A stretch of 22,260 nt of DNA from an uncultured Muribaculaceae bacterium (lineage in GTDB: Bacteria; Bacteroidota; Bacteroidia; Bacteroidales; Muribaculaceae): NCBI GenBank assembly GCA_910584735.1, contig CAJUBM010000040.1, positions 1 to 22,260 on the forward strand. Reading direction: 5' to 3'. Below are positions 1 through 7,711 of this stretch, piece by piece. A program made the position numbers and the translations under genes. How positions within the stretch are numbered: position 1 is the first letter of the stretch; each line of letters opens with the position of its first letter. The notes under the pieces were generated by a model. That model had not been told where the DNA came from, made no database searches, and saw only the letters and a program-made list of their open reading frames with translations.

Positions 1-84
1 CTCCGGGTGGCCTGCCGTCCCGGAGGTCCGGCGCCACTACCATCCGGCATCACTATTAAGTCATTACCATTGTATATAAATTAG

Positions 85-114
85 CGGCGATGTGCCAGGT
101 CTGGCACATCGCCG
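85..114 (-). terminator. Hairpin downstream of rpoD
   Basis: A perfect 13-bp inverted repeat (left arm 85-97, right arm 102-114) with a 4-nt loop lies about 45 bases past the sigma-factor stop codon. On the minus strand it is followed by an AT-rich stretch but no clean T run. It is therefore a likely 3'-end or terminator hairpin of the sigma-factor transcript, possibly shared with a convergent gene ending left of the window. Confidence 0.5.
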
Positions 115-159
115 TAGTAAAAGTTATTTGCGAATGTAGTAGAGCTATTACCCCGGGGA

Positions 160-1020
160 TTATTGCCCCAGGTAAGTTTTGAGGAGACGGGATTTCTGCC
201 CTTTCAGACGACGTATGGCCTTCTCCTTAATCTGACGTACACGTTCGCGGGTAAGATCGAACTTGGCTCCAATCTCTTCAAGAGTCATCTCCTGGCATCC
301 GATACCGAAGAACATCTTCAGGATCTCGCGTTCACGCTCATGAAGCTGCTTTAACGCACGGTCCACCTCTTTTGAAAGCGATTCCTGTGTAAGGGTAGCA
401 TCAGCCATAGGGGAATCATCATTGGTGAGCACATCGAGCAACGAGTTGTCCTCACCTTCCACGAACGGGGCGTCCACCGATATATGGCGCCCGGATACCT
501 TCAGGGTATCGGCAATCTTTTCAACAGGTACGTCAAGGGTCTCGGCGAGCTCCTCGGGTGAAGGGCGGCGCTCGTTCTCCTGTTCGAATTTCGAGAGCGC
601 TTTAGAGATTTTATTCAACGAACCCACCTGGTTCAGAGGGAGACGCACTATACGCGACTGCTCGGCAAGAGCCTGAAGAATCGACTGGCGAATCCACCAT
701 ACGGCATAAGATATAAACTTGAAGCCTCTGGTCTCATCAAATTTCTGGGCAGCCTTTATCAGTCCGAGATTCCCCTCATTTATAAGGTCAGGAAGAGAGA
801 GACCCTGGTTCTGATACTGTTTGGCCACGGAAACCACGAAACGCAGATTGGCCTTCGTAAGTTTCTCAAGTGCGCGTTGGTCACCTTCCCTGATTCGCTG
901 GGCAAGCTCCACCTCCTGCTCTACAGTGATAAGCTCCTCACGTCCTATTTCCTGAAGATACTTGTCAAGAGAAGCGCTTTCGCGATTGGTAATGGATTTA
1001 GATATCTTAAGTTGTCTCAT
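160..1020 (-). CDS. rpoD: RNA polymerase primary sigma factor (RpoD/SigA-type)
   Basis: This 286-aa protein directs RNA polymerase to housekeeping promoters. In order it shows region 1.2 (about residues 15-50), region 2 with RFVVSVAKQYQ, DLINEGNLGLIKAA and the -10-reading FKFISYAVWWIRQSI (about 60-115), region 3 (about 130-200), and region 4 ending in a helix-turn-helix, LTLEEIG-like then TRERVRQIKEKAIRRL. It lacks region 1.1 and the non-conserved insert of the E. coli protein. That short form is the usual length for the Bacteroidetes primary sigma factor, which reads TTTG/TAnnTTTG promoters. The start is the ATG at 1018-1020, 27 bases after a perfect -7 box. It appears monocistronic: its neighbour is a separate stress gene and a hairpin follows the stop. 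No key residue appears to be missing. Confidence 0.95.
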   Translation of the reverse strand: MRQLKISKSITNRESASLDKYLQEIGREELITVEQEVELAQRIREGDQRALEKLTKANLRFVVSVAKQYQNQGLSLPDLINEGNLGLIKAAQKFDETRGFKFISYAVWWIRQSILQALAEQSRIVRLPLNQVGSLNKISKALSKFEQENERRPSPEELAETLDVPVEKIADTLKVSGRHISVDAPFVEGEDNSLLDVLTNDDSPMADATLTQESLSKEVDRALKQLHEREREILKMFFGIGCQEMTLEEIGAKFDLTRERVRQIKEKAIRRLKGQKSRLLKTYLGQ

Positions 1021-1046
1021 CTTCTTAGGCGATAATTATCAAGGTG

Positions 1047-1077
1047 CAAAGTTACGAATATTCCCGATAATGGCAAT
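1047..1077 (-). promoter_or_regulatory. Promoter of rpoD
   Basis: On the minus strand a perfect Bacteroidetes -7 box TAACTTTG (1047-1054) is preceded, 19 nt upstream, by ATTG (1074-1077) in the -33 position (consensus TTTG). Transcription would start near 1040, giving a leader of about 20 nt. Confidence 0.65.
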
Positions 1078-1172
1078 GCCATGCGGCGTTAATTTTACAT
1101 AAGTTCTCAAAAACAGGCTACTCAAAAATACAGATCCCCTGATAAATATAGAATCACCGGCTAATTATAGAA

Positions 1173-2300
1173 TCATACCGGGATGACCATCATGGGAATA
1201 TCGGCCTTGAACAAGATCTTATGAGCCAGAGAGGGATTGAAGAACCGGGCAAACACATTCCTACGCTTGTTAGGCATGCAGACAAGATCGAACGGATCTG
1301 ACTGCGACAATGCCGAGATTTCCTCCTCAATCGCATCAAGACTGATATCGCGTACCGTGAATCCATACTCAGGGAAATGAGTTTCGCAATATTTCAAAAG
1401 ATTAGAAATAGCGGCATCGTTGTCACGCGCGCCCCCACGACGCTCGCGCCGGGAAGGCACGTGTAACAGCGTCACCTTAAGGCCTTCCTCCTGCGGGGGG
1501 AACATGCGGTAAAGGGCGTCCAGAGCCAGAATGTCCTCTTGGTCGAGATTGCAGAAGAATCCGACATCATGAAGATGCGAGAAAAAAGCCGCATCTACAT
1601 TCTCAGGCACCGTAAATGCAGGCACCCGGCAGGCATCAAGCACCTCGGCAGTAACGCTCCCTATCAGTTCCTCACGCTTTTTCCCGGCACCACGTGTGCC
1701 CATCACTATAAGCGCCGGCTTATGCTCTCGGGAATATTGCAGGATTGCCTCCTCGGGGATGCCCTCGGTCACTACTGACTCGAATTTCACTGCCGGAATC
1801 TCACCATTCTTTATCAACGTTCGGAGTCTGTCGGCAAACTTATCCATAAGTGTCTGGGCGTCATGCTCAATCTCACGGCTTACCTCTATATCAGAGAACT
1901 CATAGTCGTAGCTGTCAGAAAGCTGCATCTCCTCCGCCGATGAAGGAGGCACGAAGGAATATAACAGCCTGATATGCCCCTTCATACTGTTTGCAAGCAT
2001 GAACGCCAGACGTACAGCCTTCTCGGAATGTTCTGAAAAATCAGTCGGGACAAGCACCAACCCTCCCGCAGGAGACTCTTCATCGGAAAATGTGAATATC
2101 TCGATATTTTCTACAAGCCGAAGCGCCAGCGGCAGGTCTCGTTCGGGGATACGTATACGTACGCCTGCACATACCGTGGGTGAGGCAAGGTTCACGTTGT
2201 TCAGTTCCACATATATCCCCTCCCGTTCAAGCAACGACTTGATAGGAAGGGCCTTTTCATATGTGTGTATAGCTAATGTTATAAGTTTCTCAGAAGTCAC
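1173..2300 (-). CDS. DUF2007 / tandem universal stress protein
   Basis: This 375-aa cytoplasmic protein has three parts. Residues about 5-68 resemble the DUF2007 putative signal-transducing domain (YEKALPIKSLLEREGI, then a GVRIRIPERDLPLAL-like strand). Residues about 80-232 form a UspA domain starting LVPTDFSEHSEKAVRLAF and carrying the nucleotide-binding pattern G-2x-G-9x-G-S (GTRG...IGS). Residues about 245-375 are a second Usp-like domain that lacks that glycine pattern, so it is probably non-binding. The family commonly binds ATP or AMP and aids survival under stress; the ligand here is inferred. The start is a GTG at 2298-2300, chosen because the DUF2007 fold begins immediately after it; a nearby ATG is out of frame. 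It lies upstream of rpoD with a 150-base gap holding the rpoD promoter, so the two are probably transcribed separately. Confidence 0.85.
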   Translation of the reverse strand: MTSEKLITLAIHTYEKALPIKSLLEREGIYVELNNVNLASPTVCAGVRIRIPERDLPLALRLVENIEIFTFSDEESPAGGLVLVPTDFSEHSEKAVRLAFMLANSMKGHIRLLYSFVPPSSAEEMQLSDSYDYEFSDIEVSREIEHDAQTLMDKFADRLRTLIKNGEIPAVKFESVVTEGIPEEAILQYSREHKPALIVMGTRGAGKKREELIGSVTAEVLDACRVPAFTVPENVDAAFFSHLHDVGFFCNLDQEDILALDALYRMFPPQEEGLKVTLLHVPSRRERRGGARDNDAAISNLLKYCETHFPEYGFTVRDISLDAIEEEISALSQSDPFDLVCMPNKRRNVFARFFNPSLAHKILFKADIPMMVIPV

Positions 2301-2393
2301 GTTGCATGATTTTTATAGGTAAAGGCACGACACGCATATCGCGGCCATCGCCCGTCTATATAACATCCGGAATGGTAAAATGTTATACCGAAA

Positions 2394-2421
2394 GCGCCCT
2401 GCTGGAGAACAGCACGGGCGC
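2394..2421 (-). terminator. GC-rich hairpin between the HTH gene and usp
   Basis: GCGCCC plus TGCTG (2394-2404) pairs with CAGCA (2410-2414), one bulged C (2415) and GGGCGC (2416-2421). This makes an 11-bp stem with a 5-nt loop, 56 bases past the stop of the HTH gene. There is no good T run on either strand. It is either a 3'-end stabiliser or part of the leader of the stress-protein mRNA. Confidence 0.35.
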
Positions 2422-2430
2422 CAATACCGG

Positions 2431-2466
2431 AAAAACGACATTCGGAATCCGAGCAATCGAATTCCG
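2431..2466 (-). terminator. Possible terminator of the small HTH gene
   Basis: An inverted repeat CGGAAT (2443-2448) / ATTCCG (2461-2466) is followed on the minus strand by an oligo-T stretch (2431-2435). It lies just after the stop at 2477. The stem is only 6 bp, so the call is tentative. Confidence 0.35.
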
Positions 2467-2476
2467 TCCGAAGTTT

Positions 2477-2743
2477 TTATTTTTCCTGTTTTGCCTCCTC
2501 TTCCTGGAGGATTTCTACAGCCATGTCGTAAATCGTAGTGTCGTCAAGGACTACTATGCCCCCGTCGGGTCCCGGCTCGATATGGAGACCACAGTTCTTG
2601 CCAAATTCATAGTTGGAGCCGCCAAAATAGTTGCGCACGGTCTGGGCTGTGATATTCAGTTTGTCAGCGATACGTGCCGTTGCTCCATCAGGCAAGGCAT
2701 CTTTCAGACGGCGGAGGTCGTTGAATGTGATCGTTTTAGTCAT
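2477..2743 (-). CDS. Small helix-turn-helix DNA-binding protein
   Basis: This 88-aa protein has no signal peptide or membrane segment. Residues about 5-45 contain a plausible helix-turn-helix: FNDLRRLKDALP, then GATARIADKLNITAQTVRNYF, where the second helix resembles a recognition helix and the spacing matches small regulators that sense a repeat operator. The C-terminal half (PGPDGGIVVLDD, then an acidic tail EILQEEEAKQEK) is of unknown role. Small proteins of this kind are common in Bacteroidales and I do not recognise a characterised member. It has its own promoter region, an AT-rich gap of about 197 bases, with an inverted repeat over the predicted -7 box. That would fit autoregulation, but this is inference. 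It is separated from the bat operon by a terminator-like hairpin. Confidence 0.75.
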   Translation of the reverse strand: MTKTITFNDLRRLKDALPDGATARIADKLNITAQTVRNYFGGSNYEFGKNCGLHIEPGPDGGIVVLDDTTIYDMAVEILQEEEAKQEK

Positions 2744-2780
2744 GACTATTTGATTTTTGGGTGAGTATTGTTTTTTAATG

Positions 2781-2814
2781 CCTTAAAATTAAGGTATATT
2801 TTTGATATAACCAA
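2781..2814 (-). promoter_or_regulatory. Promoter with overlapping inverted repeat, upstream of the HTH gene
   Basis: On the minus strand TAATTTTA (2784-2791; five of six consensus positions of TAnnTTTG) lies 19 nt downstream of TTGG (2811-2814). The -7 box sits inside an inverted repeat CCTTAA-aa-TTAAGG (2781-2794). This arrangement would suit an operator for a repressor, possibly the adjacent HTH protein. Confidence 0.4.
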
Positions 2815-2904
2815 TACAAATTAACATGTTATAAAACATAGAATTTGATTGAACATCGCTAAATTATCGAAACTCAAAGATTTAATGTAGTTCAATAAAT
2901 TTAC

Positions 2905-2929
2905 AATCAGATATGGCAAATATCTGATT
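2905..2929 (-). terminator. Terminator-like hairpin at the end of the bat operon
   Basis: A perfect 10-bp stem (2905-2914 with 2920-2929) has a 5-nt loop and lies 12 bases past the batE stop. On the minus strand it is followed by a short T/A-rich stretch. On the plus strand it is followed by TTTTT. It can therefore act in either direction and probably isolates batE from the HTH gene. Confidence 0.5.
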
Positions 2930-2940
2930 TTTTGTCACCG

Positions 2941-3747
2941 TTATATCTTTTCAACCTCGGAAGCCTTAATCCAGGCCCGTTCGCGGGCGCCTACCCGGAC
3001 TTCGTACCATTTCCCTTCGGCGGCGGTATTGATAGAGTCTAACACCAGGACTTTCGTACCCTCATGCAGCAAGAAAGCCTGCTCGCTCTGCGAGCGGGCC
3101 TCACGGGGAGAGGTGGAAAGTTGGGAGGAAGGCGGGAGGATAATGGCGTAGTCAGACGACTGAGCACGGTTTGCAGCCGCAAATGAAACCAACACCGCAC
3201 CAAGAGTCAGAAAAAACACTATGATGCCCCCGAAGAAACTGAATTTACGCACCGATATGATGCTTGAAAACAGATAAGTTGCCGCGCATGCGATAAACAC
3301 AGAGAATAGTAAAATCGAAATCCACGCCCATGAATCGGCTCCGAACCATGCCAGAATGTTGTTCCACAAGTTAGTCATTACCGAGCCGTCGTCAAGCTGC
3401 TTATCCGTGAGTTTTTCCTGTACGAATTCCAGATTCGTGCGGGCATCATCGTCGGTGGGATCAAGTTTCAAGGCGCGTTCGTAGTTTACGACCGCCTTCC
3501 CAAGATTCCCCTGCCGGTAGTAGGCGTTTCCAAGATTATAGAATATGGCAGGAGAAGAACCCTCTTCCTTTATGGCCCGGAGGTAGAACTGCTCGGCAGC
3601 CACGAAATTGTCTTTCTCATAAGCCGAATCTCCTCTTTCCGCAAAACCCATGGAGGCCTCTTTCGATACTGTGCCGGAGGTCTGTGCGATACAGAACACC
3701 AGCGAAGAAAGTATCAGGGACGAAAGTAGGGAATATATTTTTTTCAT
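2941..3747 (-). CDS. batE: BatE: TPR and SH3-like membrane protein
   Basis: This 268-aa protein is the last gene of the bat cluster. A signal peptide (about 1-22, MKKIYSLLSSLILSSLVF) is followed by two TPR units (about 33-110) with the typical pattern GDSAYEKDNFVAAEQFYLRAI and LGNAYYRQGNLGKAVVNYERAL. Next come two predicted membrane helices (about 138-162 and 170-192) and a C-terminal SH3b-like domain (about 198-268; HEGTKVLVLDSI, GKWYEVRVGARERAWI). TPRs mediate protein contacts, so it probably serves as an assembly or docking partner of BatA/B and BatD at the inner membrane. B. fragilis bat mutants are known to have reduced aerotolerance, but the biochemical role is unsettled. The start ATG is 50 bases after the batD stop, and a hairpin follows the stop. 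Confidence 0.88.
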   Translation of the reverse strand: MKKIYSLLSSLILSSLVFCIAQTSGTVSKEASMGFAERGDSAYEKDNFVAAEQFYLRAIKEEGSSPAIFYNLGNAYYRQGNLGKAVVNYERALKLDPTDDDARTNLEFVQEKLTDKQLDDGSVMTNLWNNILAWFGADSWAWISILLFSVFIACAATYLFSSIISVRKFSFFGGIIVFFLTLGAVLVSFAAANRAQSSDYAIILPPSSQLSTSPREARSQSEQAFLLHEGTKVLVLDSINTAAEGKWYEVRVGARERAWIKASEVEKI

Positions 3748-3797
3748 AAATGCCTAATTTTAATTATTAGCAGACTTCTTACGCCTAATTATATATT

Positions 3798-5651
3798 CTA
3801 CGCCTTTGCAACAAGCTTGGCCCTGTCAAGGCTGCTGATTGCCCCGGAGGCATCGGAATATACCTGGCTTATAGTGGCGGCATCGGCAGCCCCGGGGGTG
3901 TACCGCGCCATCTCGCAACTGTCAAGAACAGAAAGCACACTTTCGGTAACCGTGCGTTCCACACCGCGAGAGTCAAGAGCTTCGGTAATATTCTGCCGGT
4001 TAAGCTGCGAAACCGGGATGTTTAGCTTGTCGCTGAGGTAGCCCCACATCGCCCTGAGGAGTTCGGCATAAAATTCCTCGCTCTTTCCTTCATCCATCAG
4101 CTTCCGGGCTATTCGCAGACGTTTCTGAGCCACCTTGCCGGCACGTGCCTTACGGCGTCCGGCCACATCGGCAAGCATGGCCGCACGGCGTCCGCTGAAC
4201 CATACAGCCCCTATAAGCAGCATAATCAACAGACCGTAGATGCACCAGTACCACCAGCGGGCAACAAGGGGTGTATGGTCGGATGTCAAATCCTTATCGC
4301 CTAAACGGATATGGAGTATATCGGTATTCTTAGCCTTTATGTCGTTCTGTTCCGACAAAGAGGATGCCCCGCTACCCTTTTCAACCTTTAGGGAGTATCC
4401 CTTGGTACCGATAGTAACGTAGCGTCCTGTGGAAGGATCGAAATATACGAACGACATTCCCGGAATCTTAAAGTCACCCACACTCTGTGGCACGAATGTA
4501 TATTCCACAGACGATGTGCCGGTTACGTTTGACCCATTTACACGTGCACGGCTGTCGGTCTTCGGGGAATACTGTTCGAATTCTGACGGAAGTTCCGGTT
4601 TAGGCATATCAATGTACTTGATATTCCCCGTGCCGGTTATTATATATGTTAGGGACGCGGCCTCGCCGGTGCGGAAATTCTCAGGCGTCAGACGGCTCTC
4701 GAACTGGAATTTGCCTACAGCGTTGGTAAATCCGGCAGGCCTGGGTTCCGGGAGAGGGGTAATGGAAACAGTGGAGGTATAAGGCTGGAGTACCACTTTC
4801 TTCTCAACAGGACGGGCCGTATAGTACCATCCGTTCGATACACGCTCTATCTGCTGCACAGTAAGGTCATAACGACCTGAGCTTATTGTAAGTTTCCCGG
4901 ATTTCTGTGGGAATATTATGCATTTTTTCAGTACGGCGGTAAGGTAGTTCTGACCGTTATAGCTCTCGACTGTGTTCAACTGTCCCTGCACATCAACCTC
5001 GTCGATAAGGAAGCCGTCGAATGTGGGGGGGGTAGTGGCCATAAACGACACTATGCTCTGGTACTTGGTATAGAGCTTTATTGTACACTCCACGGCCTCC
5101 TGTTCATATACCCGCGATTTATTCAGGATTATGCGGACAAATATATCATCCTTACCGATTTTCTTATCAGCGGTCTGCGATGACATATCATCGACAAATA
5201 CGTGGTCGGGGACGGCATCATATCCTCCCCACCCCTGCTGAGCCGCCTGCGACTGCTGCGTACCTTTATCGGCTGGAAGGACGCGGAACTGTACGGCCTT
5301 AGTGGAGTGCTGCTTGCCATCAATATTAAGAGAGACAGCCGGAATGGTGAAGGTGCCCTCCTTCTCCGCACGGTAGACAAAGGTGTATTCCACCGACGAG
5401 CTTGAAGTTGTCTGGCCATTAATCATCTGGATGCTCTGCATCGTACTACGCCCCGGAGTGGGAGAAAGCAGTTTGCAGCCATTGATTGAGGGAGCCTGCG
5501 GCGCCCCTGACTCGCCGTTTACAACCTTGAACTTTACCATAAACTTATTCCCCGCGATTACGTTTCGCGGAGGAATAACCTGGAAAGTGGTCTGCGCCGA
5601 CACAAAGAGCGCGGCTATAACCACCATGAAAAATAATATCAGCTTCTTCAT
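3798..5651 (-). CDS. batD: BatD: large membrane-anchored ectodomain protein
   Basis: This 617-aa protein starts with a signal peptide (about 1-19, MKKLILFFMVVIAALFVSA). A long beta-rich ectodomain of the BatD family (about 20-440) follows, with repeated strand patterns ending in VEYTFVPQSVGDFKIP and an earlier VEYTFVYRAEKEGTFTIP, suggesting duplicated Ig-like modules. One transmembrane helix (about 465-487, WWYWCIYGLLIMLLIGAVWF) leads to a basic cytoplasmic tail with a helical domain (about 515-600). That tail resembles the tail of the gene at 8701-9696. The protein probably projects into the periplasm and works with BatA/B. A 152-base gap separates it from batC, unusually wide for this operon, and that gap holds a perfect -7 box. 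The start ATG at 5649-5651 is the only one placing the signal peptide at the N terminus. Confidence 0.88.
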   Translation of the reverse strand: MKKLILFFMVVIAALFVSAQTTFQVIPPRNVIAGNKFMVKFKVVNGESGAPQAPSINGCKLLSPTPGRSTMQSIQMINGQTTSSSSVEYTFVYRAEKEGTFTIPAVSLNIDGKQHSTKAVQFRVLPADKGTQQSQAAQQGWGGYDAVPDHVFVDDMSSQTADKKIGKDDIFVRIILNKSRVYEQEAVECTIKLYTKYQSIVSFMATTPPTFDGFLIDEVDVQGQLNTVESYNGQNYLTAVLKKCIIFPQKSGKLTISSGRYDLTVQQIERVSNGWYYTARPVEKKVVLQPYTSTVSITPLPEPRPAGFTNAVGKFQFESRLTPENFRTGEAASLTYIITGTGNIKYIDMPKPELPSEFEQYSPKTDSRARVNGSNVTGTSSVEYTFVPQSVGDFKIPGMSFVYFDPSTGRYVTIGTKGYSLKVEKGSGASSLSEQNDIKAKNTDILHIRLGDKDLTSDHTPLVARWWYWCIYGLLIMLLIGAVWFSGRRAAMLADVAGRRKARAGKVAQKRLRIARKLMDEGKSEEFYAELLRAMWGYLSDKLNIPVSQLNRQNITEALDSRGVERTVTESVLSVLDSCEMARYTPGAADAATISQVYSDASGAISSLDRAKLVAKA

Positions 5652-5786
5652 CTCGCCGTAAATTCTTTCTTTCCTCTTTTTCTCTCAATAAACCATAAAT
5701 CACATCTGACGCACAGTGCGGAAGTCGGACATATGCATGAACTACCTCTTATGGCCGTCTGCAAGGAGTCAGGTGTTGGACATCAG

Positions 5787-5794
5787 CAAACTTA
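5787..5794 (-). promoter_or_regulatory. Possible internal promoter before batD
   Basis: On the minus strand TAAGTTTG is a perfect -7 box inside the 152-base batC-batD gap. I see no -33 TTTG at the right distance, so the call is weak. Only a short 12-codon ORF (5700-5738) otherwise occupies the gap. Confidence 0.25.
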
Positions 5795-5803
5795 TGCAAT
5801 CCG

Positions 5804-6649
5804 TCACCAGGGCTTTTCAGGCTGTCGGCGCGAAGAATTGCGCTGCTGTCCCTGCTTCATCTTTTCGACTTTCTGCCGGGTAGCATTTTCCTTATCTTCC
5901 ATAGCTTTCAGAATCTGCTGGGCGTTGGCATCGCTCAGACCGCCTTTCTGCTGCTGGGGCTGTTGCTTCTGCTCTTCCTTCTTATCCTGTTGACCGTTCT
6001 GCTGGTCCTGTTTGTCTTTATCCTGATTCTGCTGGTCCTGGTTCTGCTGCTGTTGTTGCTGTTGCTGCTGTTGGTCCTTATCCTGCTGATTTTTGTCTTG
6101 GTCCTGGTTGTTTTGATCCTTGTTCTGATTCTGTTGTTGCTCCCGGAGCTTCAACTGGGCCATACGCAGATTCTGACGGGCCATGTCATCGGTAGGGTCG
6201 CGCCGCAACGCATCTTTATACAGTTCCACGGCAGTGCCATAATCCTCCGATTTATAGGCGAGGTTGCCACGGTCGTAATATGCGGCCTGCGACACCTTCA
6301 AGTCGGGAGCCTCCTTAAGCTCTGCCAGCATCACCGATGCCCGGGCAAGGAGGGAATCTTCCTTGTTCTTCAGATCCTCCCCCCTCTGTTTTATAAAAGA
6401 GGAAGCAAGGTTGAATTTAGCCACGTGGTTGTCAGGATTAATCTCCAGAGCCTTGTTATAGCTCACCTCTGCCTCGGCATAACGTTGCTGGCCGTATAGC
6501 TGCGTACCTTCCTTGATGAAATTGCGTTCTTTCTTCGTGGAAACCACAGGTTGTTCCTTGTCTTTGTCATCGCCTGAACAGGAAACAGCCACAAGGAGCA
6601 GAATTGCCATAAGGCAGGTTCCGGATAATATGTTGATGAGTCTGTTCAT
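5804..6649 (-). CDS. batC: BatC: TPR lipoprotein with a Gln-rich tail
   Basis: This 281-aa protein has an N-terminal lipoprotein-type signal: a hydrophobic stretch (about 12-22), then Cys24 in a VAVSC context, so it is probably lipid-anchored. Immediately after Cys24 is an acidic SGDDKDKE stretch reminiscent of Bacteroidetes lipoprotein export signals. TPR units lie at about 43-75 and 122-158 (EGTQLYGQQRYAEAEVSYNKAL; DRGNLAYKSEDYGTAVELYKDAL). Residues 171-236 are an extreme Gln/Asn/Asp/Lys low-complexity tract including ten consecutive Gln (193-202). A basic, helical C terminus (about 240-281) follows. BatC family proteins are TPR proteins of the aerotolerance operon. The start ATG overlaps the batB stop by four bases (ATGA), indicating translational coupling. 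The Gln tract is encoded by a CTG/TTG run on the plus strand and may vary in length between strains. Confidence 0.88.
   Translation of the reverse strand: MNRLINILSGTCLMAILLLVAVSCSGDDKDKEQPVVSTKKERNFIKEGTQLYGQQRYAEAEVSYNKALEINPDNHVAKFNLASSFIKQRGEDLKNKEDSLLARASVMLAELKEAPDLKVSQAAYYDRGNLAYKSEDYGTAVELYKDALRRDPTDDMARQNLRMAQLKLREQQQNQNKDQNNQDQDKNQQDKDQQQQQQQQQQNQDQQNQDKDKQDQQNGQQDKKEEQKQQPQQQKGGLSDANAQQILKAMEDKENATRQKVEKMKQGQQRNSSRRQPEKPW
6044..6073. repeat. (CTG/TTG)10 trinucleotide run in batC
   Basis: Ten consecutive plus-strand CTG or TTG triplets encode the ten-Gln run of BatC on the minus strand. The mixture of synonymous codons lowers slippage risk, but short CTG blocks remain. The whole Gln-rich coding stretch spans about 5942-6139. 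Confidence 0.8.
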
Positions 6650-7683
6650 TTTTTCTTAGTGAAGAAATTGTACTTTCTAAGCCATCCGATTTTTCTCGGA
6701 AGCACGAAGACATCTATAACCATAAGCCCTAACGCAATCCACGCGAACAAAGGGAACTGCTCGGCACTGGCCTTGTAGGTGATATGGCGTATGTCGGACT
6801 TTTTGATTTTGTCAAGATTCCCCACGAGTTCGTCAACGGCCTTGCTGCCGGAACCGCTTATGAAGATTCCCCCTCCGGCCTTGGCTATCTTCTCGGCCTC
6901 GGCCTCATTGAGATAGGTAGTGACAGGCACCCCTGATGCATCCTTTAGGAACGTGCCTGAGTTTTTATCAATAGGGATAGGCGCGCCCTTGGCTGAACCG
7001 ACACCAATCACATCCACCTCTATCCCGAGACTTTTGGCATATTTGGCCATCTCCTCGGCATCCCCCTCATGGTTCTCGCCGTCGGTAATAACAACTATAG
7101 CCTTATTTATATCAGAGTCCGAGGTAAATGAATTGATAGCCATATTTATAGCCGTACCTATCGATGTTCCCTGGGTTGCCACCATATCGGTGGATATTTC
7201 GTCAAGGTACATCCGTGCCGATACGAAATCTGTAGTTATCGGCAGCTGGGTATATGCCTCTCCGGCAAACACGATAAGACCGATTTTGTCATTGCTCAGT
7301 TTGTCTATCATCCGGTTTAGGATAAACTTTGCCCGGTCAAGGCGCGATACCCCTCCGGCATCATCGGTTGAGGAAGCGAGCATAGAGCGCGACACGTCGA
7401 ACGCAATCATCACCTCTATACCTTTGGTATTCTCGGTTTCCTCCTTCTCCCCGGCCCTGGGCCGTGCCACGGCGAAAACGAGCATCGCCAAGGCGGCCAG
7501 TTCCAACGAAATCTTCACCGCCGGCATATATTTAGATGCTTCCGGCATAAGCTCCTCCAAATTCCGGGCCATGCCGAACCGACGCAACTTTCTGCGGCGC
7601 GATATACGAGCCCAAAGCCATATCCCGAAAATCAGCGGGATAAGGAAGAGTAGATATAGCAGTTTTGGATATGCGAATGTCAT
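6646..7683 (-). CDS. batB: BatB: VWA-domain membrane protein
   Basis: This 345-aa inner-membrane protein has an N-terminal transmembrane helix (about 8-25), a second (about 58-74), and a von Willebrand A domain (about 88-285). The metal-ion-dependent adhesion site DxSxS (D96, S98, S100; DVSRS) and the later ITDGEN are both intact, implying a bound divalent metal. A third helix (about 315-335) and a basic tail end the protein. It is paralogous to BatA next to it: both begin similarly, and the DxSxS motif falls at the same residue number. I chose the ATG at 7681-7683 because the upstream alternative at 7704 is a TTG and adds only seven residues before the hydrophobic segment. It overlaps batC by four bases. 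The role is probably as a metal-dependent partner of MoxR and BatA in an envelope complex. Confidence 0.92.
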   Translation of the reverse strand: MTFAYPKLLYLLFLIPLIFGIWLWARISRRRKLRRFGMARNLEELMPEASKYMPAVKISLELAALAMLVFAVARPRAGEKEETENTKGIEVMIAFDVSRSMLASSTDDAGGVSRLDRAKFILNRMIDKLSNDKIGLIVFAGEAYTQLPITTDFVSARMYLDEISTDMVATQGTSIGTAINMAINSFTSDSDINKAIVVITDGENHEGDAEEMAKYAKSLGIEVDVIGVGSAKGAPIPIDKNSGTFLKDASGVPVTTYLNEAEAEKIAKAGGGIFISGSGSKAVDELVGNLDKIKKSDIRHITYKASAEQFPLFAWIALGLMVIDVFVLPRKIGWLRKYNFFTKKK

Positions 7684-7711
7684 AATAATCGAACTGACGA
7701 ACAATATATTG

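Noticed and set aside
1..59. Open reading frame ending in TAA at 57-59 that could be the end of a plus-strand gene, plus a 7-bp inverted repeat at 1-25.
   Set aside because: Nineteen codons are too few to recognise, and nothing further is visible at the window edge.
2306..2764. 152-codon plus-strand ORF opposite the HTH gene.
   Set aside because: The protein-like HTH reading is on the minus strand with its own promoter-like region; this frame has no recognisable domain.
5700..5738. 12-codon minus-strand ORF in the batC-batD gap.
   Set aside because: It is too short, with no ribosome-binding site or conservation evidence; it may be chance.
5963..6499. 178-codon plus-strand ORF opposite batC, nearly all Leu, Val and Ile at its start.
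   Set aside because: It is the reverse of the Gln-rich tract of BatC; CTG/TTG on this strand gives Leu runs. BatC on the minus strand has clear domains.
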